From the NCBI GenBank assembly GCA_937921775.1, contig CAKZUK010000108.1, forward strand, positions 1 through 51,814: DNA of 51,814 nucleotides. Direction: 5' to 3'. A model generated the notes under the pieces. It saw only the letters and a program-made list of their open reading frames with translations. It ran no database searches and was not told the origin of the DNA. This document shows, piece after piece, positions 1 to 8,719 of this stretch. The translations under genes were made by a program, and so were the position numbers. Origin of the DNA: an uncultured Saprospiraceae bacterium (GTDB lineage Bacteria > Bacteroidota > Bacteroidia > Chitinophagales > Saprospiraceae). Positions within the stretch are counted from its first letter, which is position 1, and each line of letters begins with the position of its first letter.

Positions 1-486
1 CTATCTTGGTCCACCGCCTCAGAAGAAAACAACTCTCACTTCGAAATCGAGCACAGCACAAACGGTCGCGACTTTACTTACATCGACAAAGTAATAGGTG
101 TTGGTACAACTTCAGAAATTCAAAACTATCAATTCACACACACAGACGCAGCTACAGGTAAAAATTATTACCGCCTACTTCAAGTAGATTTTGATGGTGC
201 ATTCGAATACAGTTCTGTTGCAGTAGTGACAATGAGAACAGAAGCAGTGATCGAAGTTCGCCCAACGATGGTAACTAGCTTTGTACAAGTTATGTTAGAA
301 AAAGGGCTTACAACAGATGTTGAGCTACAAGTAGTAGATATTACTGGTCGTCTACTACAAACAGCAACGATCGAGAGAGGTACGCAGCAATTTGAATTGG
401 ATGCAACTAATTTGCAAAAAGGAGCTTACTTCATTCAGTTCAATGTAGTAGGTGAAATAATTACTCGTCGTTTTATCAAGATGTAA
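1..486 (+). CDS. C-terminal fragment of a secreted protein with T9SS type A sorting domain
   Basis: The reading frame is open from base 1 to the TAA at 484-486, so this is the last 161 residues of a gene that starts outside the window. It begins in the fibronectin-like segment that precedes many T9SS tails (WSTASEENNSHFEIEHS, then NYYRLLQVDFDG) and ends in a type A sorting domain (VVDITGRLLQ, LQKGAYFIQF, RRFIKM). The sorting domain should direct export across the outer membrane by the T9SS and surface attachment or release; this is family knowledge. What the missing N-terminal part does cannot be told. An internal ATG at 226 is not a real start because the frame is open and conserved upstream of it. 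The sequence is almost identical to the 3' half of the next gene (1558-2043). Confidence 0.85.
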   Translation, partial: LSWSTASEENNSHFEIEHSTNGRDFTYIDKVIGVGTTSEIQNYQFTHTDAATGKNYYRLLQVDFDGAFEYSSVAVVTMRTEAVIEVRPTMVTSFVQVMLEKGLTTDVELQVVDITGRLLQTATIERGTQQFELDATNLQKGAYFIQFNVVGEIITRRFIKM

Positions 487-510
487 TTAAGACTTAAGCA
501 AGTTCAATAC

Positions 511-548
511 ACAAAAGCCTCAGCAGTTCATTCTGCTGGGGCTTTTGT
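511..548 (+). terminator. Rho-independent terminator of the first gene
   Basis: A 16-bp stem (ACAAAAGCCTCAGCAG pairing with CTGCTGGGGCTTTTGT, one G-U) has a 6-base loop and ends in a T-rich arm. It lies 25 bases after the stop codon. Its sequence is nearly the same as the terminator after the next gene, so the duplicated segment includes the terminator. Confidence 0.85.
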
Positions 549-728
549 GTGCTAGAATCACAGTTTATTTTGCAAGCCATGCAATACTTCTGCTACTATT
601 TTATGCTTTCTTTTTGATAGAATTGCTGAAATCTGTTTTGCCCAATTACATGAGGGAATTAGTTTGATTCCTTCTTATTACAATCCTTTAATCTTCAATT
701 CTTCTTTGTTCGACAACAAAATATAAGT

Positions 729-761
729 TTGACTTTTATACATAATACTTAATTATATTTG
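729..761 (+). promoter_or_regulatory. Bacteroidota-type promoter for the lamin-tail gene
   Basis: TTG at 729-731, a 22-base spacer and TATATTTG at 754-761 match the form TTG-N17-23-TAnnTTTG known from Bacteroides and Flavobacterium. The 22-base spacer is within that range. It lies about 205 bases before the ATG. Confidence 0.55.
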
Positions 762-966
762 TAGAAAATACTTGTTACCCTTTGAATTTTGCAAGTATTT
801 TTATTAGCTTAGCATCGCAGTCATGGAAATATGACTTCCCTTCTTTTCAAATTATTAAACCAATGCATATCATTTTTATTGGCTTTAGGCCTTATGTCTA
901 TCAACTATTGATTTGATACAAACCCTTTATTAAACCTTATTTTAAACCTCTTAAATTACCAGAATT

Positions 967-2043
967 ATGAAAAAACTATTACCTTTTATTTCACTCGTTT
1001 TTTTTATTAGTTTTCATACTGCCTCCGCTCAATGTCCTGAAGGTATTGCTATTACAGAAGTGTTGGTAGATCCAAATAGTACGAATGGATTTAATTTTGA
1101 CTCAGATGGAGATGGAGACAATGCTACTAATGATGAATTTGTAAAAATTTGTAATACTTCCGCAAGCGATGCCGATTTATCTGGTTTCTCTTTAAATGAT
1201 TTGGAAAAGGGAGACTGGTTTACTTTTCCTGAAGGAACAATCATTGTTTCAGGAAATTGTATAACGGTAGTAAATGATTGGGATGGTTCAACTCCTCCTG
1301 CTGCTGTATTTGATGCGGATAACGGAGGTGGGAATATTATTGGTAATTATGGAGATGAAATTAGACTTACTTCTGCTAATGGAGATTGTATCGCTTTCAA
1401 TGCAGTACCTGGCACTGATGGTTGTCCTCAAGACATAGATGGCGTTAGCCTCAATTGTGGTGATGTAGCAAGTTATCCTTGGGACGCTCCTGTTGGCGCA
1501 CTTCCAGTTGATTTGATCAGCTTTACAGCCAAAGGAAATCAACATATGGAAATTGATTTAGACTGGTCCACCGCCTCAGAAGAAAACAATTCTCACTTCG
1601 AAATCGAACACAGCACAAACGGTCGGGATTTCACTTACATCGACAAAGTAATAGGTGTTGGTACAACTTCTGAAATTCAAAACTATCAATTCACGCATAC
1701 AGATGCAGCTACAGGCAAAAATTATTACCGCCTACTTCAAGTAGATTTTGATGGTGCATTCGAATATAGCTCTGTTGCAGTAGTGACAATGAGAACAGAA
1801 GCAGTGATCGAAGTTCGCCCAACCATGGTAACTAGCTTTGTGCAAGTTATGTTAGAAGAAGGGCTTACAACAGATATTGAGCTACGAGTAGTAGACATCA
1901 CGGGACGTCAACTACAAACGGCAACGATCGAGAGAGGTACGCAGCAATTTGAATTGGATGCAACTAATTTGCAAAAAGGAGCTTACTTTATTCAGTTCAA
2001 TGTAGCAGGTGAAATAATTACTCGTCGTTTTATCAAGATGTAA
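967..2043 (+). CDS. Secreted lamin-tail domain protein with T9SS type A sorting domain
   Basis: 358 residues. A signal peptide covers residues 1-21 (MKKLLPFISLVFF...ASA, cleavage before QC). Residues 23-150 look like a lamin-tail domain: ITEVLVDPN, an acidic D/N/G stretch, FVKICNTSASDADLSGFSL, then a beta-rich segment with NDWDG. Such domains often sit on secreted nucleases or surface proteins, but no nuclease domain is present here. From about residue 178 (LPVDLISFTAKG) the protein has the usual pre-sorting module, followed by a type A sorting domain ending in RRFIKM. The last 161 residues are nearly identical to those of the upstream fragment, while the N-terminal part is unique. It is probably exported to the cell surface; its specific function is unknown. 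Confidence 0.85.
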   Translation: MKKLLPFISLVFFISFHTASAQCPEGIAITEVLVDPNSTNGFNFDSDGDGDNATNDEFVKICNTSASDADLSGFSLNDLEKGDWFTFPEGTIIVSGNCITVVNDWDGSTPPAAVFDADNGGGNIIGNYGDEIRLTSANGDCIAFNAVPGTDGCPQDIDGVSLNCGDVASYPWDAPVGALPVDLISFTAKGNQHMEIDLDWSTASEENNSHFEIEHSTNGRDFTYIDKVIGVGTTSEIQNYQFTHTDAATGKNYYRLLQVDFDGAFEYSSVAVVTMRTEAVIEVRPTMVTSFVQVMLEEGLTTDIELRVVDITGRQLQTATIERGTQQFELDATNLQKGAYFIQFNVAGEIITRRFIKM

Positions 2044-2075
2044 TATTCAATTTCTCTATATTAACTTCAATATAT

Positions 2076-2109
2076 AAAAGCCCCAGCAGTTAATTCTGCT
2101 GGGGCTTTT
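2076..2109 (+). terminator. Rho-independent terminator after the lamin-tail gene
   Basis: A perfect 14-bp stem (AAAAGCCCCAGCAG with its complement) has a TTAATT loop and ends in TTTT, 32 bases after the stop. It is a close copy of the terminator at 511-548. Confidence 0.88.
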
Positions 2110-2211
2110 GTGTCAGTAATTTGGACGCCTTCCCCGAAATTTGTATCTTAGATATTGTACTTACAAATCATAAGGCTTCAATGCTGATCAATGTAATCAA
2201 AAAACAATACC

Positions 2212-2970
2212 ATGAGATACTTCTATTTCCTTAGTCCCATATTCTTGCTTTTGTTCCCCGTTGAAATGAGCGATACCTTGCAACAAAAAAGTATGGATTT
2301 AAATGAAGGCTTAATTGCGTATTATTCTTTCAATGACTGTGATGCTCGCGATGAGAGTGGCTATGGTTCTGATGGTGAATTATATAACGTAAACTGCTGG
2401 TGTGGAATTGAAGATGAAGGTTTGCTTTTTGATGGCCTAAGAAGTTATGTAGAATTTTCTGGTCGTGTCAATAAAGCATTTAACACAACAGATTTTACCG
2501 TCTCTTTTTATGTCAAACCCGAACGCGCCAATATTTTTCAACAAAGCCTTTTAAGTAAGCGCAACGAATGCGACAGCACTCAAATGTTCGACATTCGAAT
2601 GGATACCCACAACAAAAGAATAACGACAGAAGTTTATGAAAAACCTTTAAAATCATATGCTGATATTTCTCCAGATTATGAAGGGAGTGGCTGGGTACAT
2701 TATGTACTGGTACGAAAAGGGCGTTATGCCTATACCTACATGAATGGTGTCCCGCAGCGTGAAGGCTTTCGTTGCAGTGGTGTCGATATCTCAAACGAAA
2801 CATTACTTTCGTTCTCTAATAGCCCTTGTCTTGGAAGCGGAGGGACTCGTCGCTTCAAAGGAATATTAGATGAGCTTAAAGTATATGAAAGGGCTTTGTC
2901 TGACGAGGAGGTCTTGCAGCTCTATGAAGAAAACCCGATCGAGAACGCTAACTCGGATTGTTATACCTAG
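2212..2970 (+). CDS. LamG/concanavalin A-like secreted protein without a sorting domain
   Basis: 252 residues. The hydrophobic N terminus (MRYFYFLSPIFLLLFPVEM) looks like a signal peptide, though the cleavage site is not clear. Residues of about 32-235 form a LamG-like jelly roll: LIAYYSFNDCDARDESG, LLFDGLRSYVEF, FTVSFYVKP, WVHYVLVRKG, YMNGV and FKGILDELKVYERALSDEE, the classic LamG_3 pattern. These domains bind glycans or proteins. The domain is clearly related to that of the gene at 3611, with matching paired cysteines, but this copy stops after the domain and carries no T9SS tail. It could be periplasmic or use another export route. No enzyme domain is visible. Confidence 0.8.
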   Translation: MRYFYFLSPIFLLLFPVEMSDTLQQKSMDLNEGLIAYYSFNDCDARDESGYGSDGELYNVNCWCGIEDEGLLFDGLRSYVEFSGRVNKAFNTTDFTVSFYVKPERANIFQQSLLSKRNECDSTQMFDIRMDTHNKRITTEVYEKPLKSYADISPDYEGSGWVHYVLVRKGRYAYTYMNGVPQREGFRCSGVDISNETLLSFSNSPCLGSGGTRRFKGILDELKVYERALSDEEVLQLYEENPIENANSDCYT

Positions 2971-3088
2971 CGGAATGTGAATCAGAATTAGAATGGCCCT
3001 ATATCGTGGATCTCGCGGTACTAGACTATTCTTATCCCTCACGACAGTAGGCTATTCTAATCCTAATTTCGATTCTAATCCTAATTCC
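2971..3088. repeat. Dispersed palindromic repeat, family 1 (copy A)
   Basis: It starts right after the stop of the LamG gene. The left arm (GTGAATCAGAATTAGAAT) pairs imperfectly with the right arm (ATTCTAATCCTAATTTCGATTC), and the outer ends also match (GGAAT/ATTCC). Similar elements occur at 22865, 28889, 33696 and 51301. Confidence 0.6.
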
Positions 3089-3123
3089 ATTTCCTAAGTT
3101 TCCTCCATTTCAATTAAACAACT

Positions 3124-3131
3124 TACCTTTG
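3124..3131 (+). promoter_or_regulatory. -7 element upstream of ybaB
   Basis: TACCTTTG matches TAnnTTTG exactly and lies about 60 bases before the ATG. No TTG was found at the expected -33 distance, so only half of the promoter is supported. Confidence 0.4.
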
Positions 3132-3192
3132 TGGGGAAATCTGGTAGACGTATCCTACCAATCCATTCGTTTAACTAAAAATCAAGATTCTT

Positions 3193-3498
3193 ATGTTCGG
3201 AGACATGGAAGAAAAGCAAAAGCAACTTCAAGTCAAACTGTCAGGAATGACCGTAAATGCAGAAGCTGGTGATGGAAAAGTAAAAGTAGTCGTAAGTGCC
3301 ACTCGTGAGGTGCGAAATATTTCTATTGATCCATCTTTGATGACAGATGGTGACGCAGAGCAAATTGAAGATTTTGTGATGGTGGCTATCAATCGAGCTT
3401 TAGGAATGGCTGCAGAGCTGGAAGCTGAAGAGGCCCAAAACTTGCTTAAAGACATGCTTCCACCTGGAATGGGAGGCCTATCTGATATGTTTGGATAA
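3193..3498 (+). CDS. ybaB: YbaB/EbfC family nucleoid-associated protein
   Basis: 101 residues, the usual length of this family. It starts MFGDMEEKQKQLQVKL, has the central strand segment VKVVVSATREVRNISIDPSL, the helical part EDFVMVAINRALGMAAELEAEEAQ, and the Gly/Met-rich end PPGMGGLSDMFG. YbaB proteins form dimers that bind DNA and affect nucleoid structure; in many bacteria the gene lies next to dnaX and recR, but here it stands alone between two LamG genes. A matching -7 promoter element lies about 60 bases upstream. Function beyond DNA binding cannot be told from the sequence. Confidence 0.9.
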   Translation: MFGDMEEKQKQLQVKLSGMTVNAEAGDGKVKVVVSATREVRNISIDPSLMTDGDAEQIEDFVMVAINRALGMAAELEAEEAQNLLKDMLPPGMGGLSDMFG

Positions 3499-3610
3499 AA
3501 TATTGCAGTATAATTTCCGTTTATTTGTAGATGCTAGACCTATTGGTCAAAGTGACAAAATTAAAACTTAAACTTATTGATTACCAGTGAGTTATAAATG
3601 TCTTATTTAC

Positions 3611-4846
3611 ATGAAATTTTTCACAACATTATTTATTGCTTTTTTGACGCTTACAAGTGTCTTTGCACAAGTACCAACTAACGATTTAGTCGCACATTAT
3701 TCATTTGATGATTGCACTGGATTTGACTTTAGTGGAAATGGTTCAAACGGGATACTGTTTGGAGCAGATTGTGAACCCTGTGGAGTATCTTCTCAAGCTT
3801 TGTTTTTTAGCGGAACATCTACCCCCACGGGACCTCAGGCTTACATGTTGGCTTTGAATCAGGTAAATAACATTTTTGATAGAAACGATTTCTCTGTCAG
3901 TTTCTACATGAAATCAACAAATGGGCAAGGCAATAAAGACATCCTCTCAAAAAGAGAAAGCTGTAATGCTAATAATGCATTCGCAATCCGCTTTTTGCCA
4001 GCTACAAACTCGATTGCGGTAGATCTAAGTGAAAACACGAGTAAGTCTGCTCCAGTTTCTGCTACTTTGGATTTTGGGAATTGCTGGCAACACATTGTAT
4101 TTGTTCGTCAAAACACTCGCTCATTGTTATATATCAACGGAGTCTTGAGAGCAGAAAGTAGCGCAGTGTCTAGAGTAGACATAACTAATAATGCTGTTTT
4201 GAGTATTGCCAATAGCCCTTGTCAGTCAACTACGGAAGTGCCTTTCGCAGGAGTGCTTGATGAAATGCTTTTTTACGGTCGAGCATTGAGCCTTGACGAA
4301 ATTGAAGGTTTATATCTCGGACCTGATAAAATTTTGAATGACGATCTGACCATTTTTCTAGGAGAGTCTGTAGACTTGGATGCAACGATGAGCTGTGCAG
4401 ATAATTATTTGTGGCAACCTTCTGATTTTTTATCGGCTACGGATATTTCAGATCCAACATCGACACCTACCTCTAGTATTACTTATACGTTAAACTTTAC
4501 AGAAGATATGGTGTGTATTGCATTTGATACGGTACGGATTACAGTAATTGATCCTGCAGATTTAAATTGCAATCAAATATATTTGCCCAAAGCATTTACT
4601 CCCAATAATGATGGTTTAAATGATACCTATGGTATTAGTAATCCATATGCCATTCAAGATTTAATTTCACTCGAAATTTTTGATCGATGGGGAGCAAGAG
4701 TTTTCTTTACGGACGAACCTTTTGGTCGCTGGAATGGTGATTTTAACAACGATGCAGTTAATCCAGGGGTTATGCTGTACAAAGTTCGTTTTAACTGTAA
4801 TGGAGAAGAAAAAGTGGATGTTGGAAGTTTGACAATAATTAGATAG
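3611..4846 (+). CDS. LamG domain protein with T9SS type B (CHU_C) sorting domain
   Basis: 411 residues from the ATG at 3611. A GTG at 3587 would add eight residues, but starting at MKFFTTLFIAFLTLTSVFAQ gives a clean signal peptide. The first half is a LamG-like domain (LVAHYSFDDC, FSVSFYMKS, CWQHIVFVRQN, LLYINGV, FAGVLDEMLFYGRALSLDE). A short Ig/PKD-like linker follows (about residues 240-320). The end is a gliding-motility-associated C-terminal domain: IYLPKAFTPNNDGLNDTYGI, then LEIFDRWGARVF, WNGDFNNDAVNPGVMLYKV and GSLTIIR. That tail is a T9SS type B signal. The likely product is a surface carbohydrate- or matrix-binding protein. Its LamG domain is a paralogue of the one at 2212. Confidence 0.88.
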   Translation: MKFFTTLFIAFLTLTSVFAQVPTNDLVAHYSFDDCTGFDFSGNGSNGILFGADCEPCGVSSQALFFSGTSTPTGPQAYMLALNQVNNIFDRNDFSVSFYMKSTNGQGNKDILSKRESCNANNAFAIRFLPATNSIAVDLSENTSKSAPVSATLDFGNCWQHIVFVRQNTRSLLYINGVLRAESSAVSRVDITNNAVLSIANSPCQSTTEVPFAGVLDEMLFYGRALSLDEIEGLYLGPDKILNDDLTIFLGESVDLDATMSCADNYLWQPSDFLSATDISDPTSTPTSSITYTLNFTEDMVCIAFDTVRITVIDPADLNCNQIYLPKAFTPNNDGLNDTYGISNPYAIQDLISLEIFDRWGARVFFTDEPFGRWNGDFNNDAVNPGVMLYKVRFNCNGEEKVDVGSLTIIR

Positions 4847-5038
4847 ATTTTCTCTTAACCGATTGATTGTTAAGTGTATACGTCTGAAGAGTTGTCATTT
4901 CTATTGTATAACAAAACTTTGGAACGTTTAAATATTGCCCCATAAGCGTTTCCTTTCGCCAAATTAAACGTCTTAAAGGAGTTACTATGAAAGAACACTT
5001 TACTTAAAAGGTTTTTCAACGCAATTAATATAACCCTA

Positions 5039-5926
5039 ATGAGTTTTAATAAATCAATTTTCCCTTTCCTTGTATTCGGTTTACTTTTGCAATCTTGCGG
5101 AAGTGAGGCTCCTGATGCTAAGCCTGATGTAGTTGTAGCTACACAAACAGCTAGCCGTGAATTAGCCGATGCTAAGTTAGATGCTATGATTGATACTGCG
5201 ACTCCTTCAGAATTGGAAACTGAAGAGGCTAAAGCGGAGGCTGCACGTCAAGCGAAGACTGAAGAGGCTGAAGCAAAAAAAGTAGCCGCAGATGAAGCTC
5301 GCGCAGAAAAAGAAAAAGCAAAAAAAGAGAAACGGGCGAAAGTAAGAGAAGAGAGGGAGAAAAAAGCTCAAGAAAAAAGAAGAGCAAAAAGAAGAGCAAA
5401 AAGAGAGGCAAAGAGAATAGCAGATAAGCTTGCCGCTGAACAAGCAGCAAAAGGAAAGATTGTGTCAAGCACAGATAAAAATGTGGAACCTATTCCTATA
5501 GAATATCACAACTCGACTAGCCACTCCTCGACAAAAGCTACTAAAGGCTCACCAATCATTTCCTTTTATAAGACCATCCATAAGTATGGAACAATAGAGC
5601 AGGGAGATAAAGTTGAATATAAATTCAGATTTAAAAATGCTGGAAAGTCAGAATTGGTGGTTATGGATGCTACAGCTTCTTGTGGCTGTACTAAGCCAAG
5701 TTACCCCTTCATCCCAATTGAACCGGGAGGAGAAGGTTATATCGGTGTAATTTTTGATTCAAAGGGCAAGCTAGGTCGCCAAAAGCCTTCTGTTGTTATT
5801 ACTACCAACGCAGACCCCGCTTCTTATACCATCTATCTTGAAGGCTATGTCGATTCAGCTGACAAAGTTGAAGAGGTTAATAATGATGAAAACGATAAAA
5901 AAGGAGAAGACGGAAAATCTTTCTAG
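5039..5926 (+). CDS. DUF1573 lipoprotein with charged coiled-coil linker
   Basis: 295 residues. A lipoprotein signal ends at LLLQSC with Cys20 as the lipidation site. Residues of about 55-140 are almost entirely Lys, Glu, Ala and Arg and should form a long charged helix or coiled coil. Residues of about 170-275 are a DUF1573 domain: HKYGTIEQGDKVEYKFRFKN, then ASCGCTKPSYP and IEPGGEGYIGVIFDSKGK, an Ig-like fold found widely in Bacteroidota exported proteins. The last 20 residues are acidic. It is probably held in the outer membrane or on the surface with the coiled coil acting as a stalk. Biochemical function is unknown. A six-codon open frame with a strong Shine-Dalgarno lies just upstream (4987-5007). 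Confidence 0.85.
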   Translation: MSFNKSIFPFLVFGLLLQSCGSEAPDAKPDVVVATQTASRELADAKLDAMIDTATPSELETEEAKAEAARQAKTEEAEAKKVAADEARAEKEKAKKEKRAKVREEREKKAQEKRRAKRRAKREAKRIADKLAAEQAAKGKIVSSTDKNVEPIPIEYHNSTSHSSTKATKGSPIISFYKTIHKYGTIEQGDKVEYKFRFKNAGKSELVVMDATASCGCTKPSYPFIPIEPGGEGYIGVIFDSKGKLGRQKPSVVITTNADPASYTIYLEGYVDSADKVEEVNNDENDKKGEDGKSF

Positions 5927-6013
5927 TCTCTTAATTTTAACTTTTGTGCAAATTTGATTCATCCTTAGCCTAAAGTATCTTACCTTCGCAGCATACATTC
6001 TTGTGCTAATTAT

Positions 6014-8209
6014 ATGGTGAATGATACAAAAGGAAGGGTAAATCACCTTCTTAAAAAATCTAACTCTTATTTCAAACAAAGAAATCTTCTTCAGGCTGTT
6101 GAGCTTGTCGAAGAATGCCTCATATTGTCTAATGAGGACGATTTTATAGAAGGTAAGGTTAGAGCAAATCTAATGTTGGCTGAAATCTATAATGTAATCG
6201 CTCAGTATCAAGGTGATCAGGATGCTGGTAGGAAAGGATTTAACTTCGCAGAGAAAGCTATAACACTCGCCAAATCACATTTGCCAGATCACGATGTGCT
6301 CATTGACGCTTATATTGTTTTAGCACAAAGCTACCTTCATCAGAAAGACTTTAACCAAGCCGGTAGCCTTATTGAGTCTGCTCGAAAGTTAAGTGATGAT
6401 AAAGCTAACACTAATGGCCTGATTCGCTCCCTTGCAGCAAAGAGTCGCTTGGCTGTTGCACAAAATAAATTCAAACTAGCCCTGACGGAAGTGGAGCAAT
6501 GTCTCCAAATAATTGATAAGGCTCCCGCTGCAATTCCTGAAACAACACAGGCTGAGGTTTATCAGCAATTATGCAAAATCTATGTTAAACGTCAGGAGCA
6601 TGGAAAGGTATTGGACTACAGCGAAAAGTTGTTGATCTTAAGTAAAAATACAAAGGATCTTGAAAAGGAAATGACGGCCTTGGGTAACCTCGGAATCTAT
6701 TACGCAGTGAAGGCTAAGTACAAACTGTCCATGCAGTACTTTCTGGAAACACTGGATAAGAGTAAAAAAATTAACTACCGTTCCATTACTAGCAACAGCC
6801 TCATTAATATAGCTACAATCTACGCACAGCTCTACAATTTTAATGATGCACTTGAGCGCTACAACATACTGCTTGAAGAATACAACGATGTTATTGATGA
6901 CAATACTCGAGTAATTATTTTCAATAACCTTGGCAGAATATATTTTTCTACAGAACGATATGATCTAGCAGAAGAACAGTACAATAAAGCACTCGAATTA
7001 GCTGAGGCTTCTAACTATAGAGAAATGGTGGCCCGCTCATATGCACACCTTAGTGAAACTGCTGCCGTCCGTGGGGACTTCGACACCGCACACGCCAAAG
7101 CCGATTTAGCAGAGGCTTTGATACAGGAGTTAGGCGAAATAAACGGGAAACAGATCAACCTGATTAATCGAGGCAATATCCATTTTCATCAAAAAGATTA
7201 TGGCAATGCCATGAAGTTGATCAGTAGGGGAGTGGTATTGAGTAAGCGTATGAAAGATGAGGCGAGTGAAATCCGTGGATACAAATTACTCGCAAAAGTG
7301 TATAAACATTTGGGGGCTTTCGAACAAGCACTCAAGTACCAGATGATTTACTCTAAAGTACAGGAAGATTTTAATAAAGAAATTAGAAATAGACAAATCA
7401 TTGACCTGGAGATCAAGCACGCTATCAAGGAAAAACAACAAGAGATAGAACAGCTGGTCAAAGAAAATAAACTACAAGGTCTTCTGCTTGAGCAAAGTGA
7501 TCAGCTTGCCAAACAAAACGGCCAACTCTTACAAGTAAATGATGAACTGCGCCAATTCGCCTACGTTGTTTCACATGATCTTAAAGAGCCACTTCGAATG
7601 ATTGGGAGCTATACTCAATTGATTCATAAATTACATAAAGACTCTTTTAATAAAGATTCAGAAAGTTATTTTGACTTTGTAAAAGAAGGTGTTGGTCGGA
7701 TGAATAATTTATTGGATGGCTTGCTACGATATGCTACCGTTGGGAGGGATGATATAGACATGAAGACTGTTAATCTAACAGAGGCAGTTGAGCTGGCAGT
7801 AATCAATCTTAGCGTATCTATAAAAGAAGTAAATGCTACTGTCCATACTGAAAACTTACCCAAGGTTATTACCATTCGAGCACTTTGGATTCAGGTCTTC
7901 CAAAACCTGATAAGCAATGCAATTAAGTTCCATCGGGAAGGTGTAGACCCTGTTGTTGAAATTACTGGGCAAGAAACAGATACTGAAGTTATCATCAGCA
8001 TAAAAGATAACGGAATAGGTATCGCAGAAGAGTTTAAGGATCGCATCTTTGTTATCTTTCAACGACTTCATGCCCGATCTAAGTATGAAGGTACAGGCAT
8101 AGGTCTGGCTATTTGCCAAAAAATAATGCAACGCCTTGGTGGAAGAATCTGGTTTGAATCAGAAGAAGGAGAGGGAACTACTTTCTACTGCGCCGTTCCA
8201 TTAAAATAA
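6014..8209 (+). CDS. Soluble TPR-containing sensor histidine kinase
   Basis: 731 residues with no signal peptide or membrane segment, so it should act in the cytoplasm. Residues of about 10-450 are a string of TPR helices (for example TALGNLGIYYAVKAKYKLSMQYF and NNLGRIYFSTERYDLAEEQYNKALELA). A coiled coil (about 455-515) leads to a HisKA domain with FAYVVSHDLKEPLR, His521 being the phosphorylation site. The HATPase domain has the N box NLISNAIKFH (631-640), DNGIGI (665-670) and GTGIGL (693-698). The kinase core resembles phytochrome-like kinases. No response regulator is encoded next to it, so its partner is unknown. A second kinase of the same build is at 46270. Confidence 0.9.
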   Translation: MVNDTKGRVNHLLKKSNSYFKQRNLLQAVELVEECLILSNEDDFIEGKVRANLMLAEIYNVIAQYQGDQDAGRKGFNFAEKAITLAKSHLPDHDVLIDAYIVLAQSYLHQKDFNQAGSLIESARKLSDDKANTNGLIRSLAAKSRLAVAQNKFKLALTEVEQCLQIIDKAPAAIPETTQAEVYQQLCKIYVKRQEHGKVLDYSEKLLILSKNTKDLEKEMTALGNLGIYYAVKAKYKLSMQYFLETLDKSKKINYRSITSNSLINIATIYAQLYNFNDALERYNILLEEYNDVIDDNTRVIIFNNLGRIYFSTERYDLAEEQYNKALELAEASNYREMVARSYAHLSETAAVRGDFDTAHAKADLAEALIQELGEINGKQINLINRGNIHFHQKDYGNAMKLISRGVVLSKRMKDEASEIRGYKLLAKVYKHLGAFEQALKYQMIYSKVQEDFNKEIRNRQIIDLEIKHAIKEKQQEIEQLVKENKLQGLLLEQSDQLAKQNGQLLQVNDELRQFAYVVSHDLKEPLRMIGSYTQLIHKLHKDSFNKDSESYFDFVKEGVGRMNNLLDGLLRYATVGRDDIDMKTVNLTEAVELAVINLSVSIKEVNATVHTENLPKVITIRALWIQVFQNLISNAIKFHREGVDPVVEITGQETDTEVIISIKDNGIGIAEEFKDRIFVIFQRLHARSKYEGTGIGLAICQKIMQRLGGRIWFESEEGEGTTFYCAVPLK

Positions 8210-8237
8210 TTCAAGCTAGCTTAGATCATTTGCTTTT

Positions 8238-8588
8238 TTATATTCCACCTATCGCATATGACCACACATCAAATCTAAATTGATTTTTGTATTTCATGTA
8301 TTTTTCCAATTGATCTATATAGATCTGTTTGATTTCTTCGCCATCTAGAAAAGTACTTTTGTGCATGCTCACTTCTTCTTGAGTGGTATCTTCGTTCATG
8401 ATCATTTCATAAGCGATTGCTTCATTTACAGTAATGGCTATTTCTTTTATTTTTTCCTGAGGAATGTTTCGACTATCCAATTCATCTTTTGCATTATTTC
8501 TATATTGTATTTCCTGATTCTCAGGTTTTTCAATAATCTCGATAAGTGACTGCTCGTTGAGTTTTGTAAATTCATTGTTTAGTGCCAT
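8238..8588 (-). CDS. Small conserved-looking protein of unknown function
   Basis: 116 residues, mostly helical, acidic, with no signal peptide or membrane segment. The first part (LNEQSLIEIIEKPENQEIQYRNNAKDELDSRNI) has the feel of a short helical module seen before other domains in Bacteroidota proteins, in which a 'LxEIxxxPexYxxxAxxxAxxELxxR' pattern recurs; that resemblance is from memory and weak. The rest gives no recognised motif. The gene converges on the histidine kinase with 28 bases between their stops and stands apart from the aldo/keto reductase. I do not assign a function. Confidence 0.6.
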   Translation of the reverse strand: MALNNEFTKLNEQSLIEIIEKPENQEIQYRNNAKDELDSRNIPQEKIKEIAITVNEAIAYEMIMNEDTTQEEVSMHKSTFLDGEEIKQIYIDQLEKYMKYKNQFRFDVWSYAIGGI

Positions 8589-8719
8589 GTTCTTTTGATT
8601 TTAACTGTATTTGTTTGATGATTAAATATTATTCTTTCTGGGCTTAGTGCCAAAATCTATTTTTGAAAACGTATCAAAACAGCATTCGTTCGAAATACGT
8701 TTATCTCAGCCAGAATGTT

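Larger units (their letters stand above)
487..966. other. Intergenic region, 480 bp
   Basis: It holds the terminator at 511-548 and a promoter-like element at 729-761 for the gene at 967. The remaining AT-rich sequence shows no open frame or RNA that I can support. The distance from the promoter to the ATG implies a leader of about 200 bases. Confidence 0.6.

Noticed and set aside
5207..5468. Two minus-strand frames rich in Phe, Leu and Ser
   Set aside because: They are the antisense of the Lys/Glu/Ala/Arg coiled-coil part of the DUF1573 lipoprotein, which produces such strings by codon complement.
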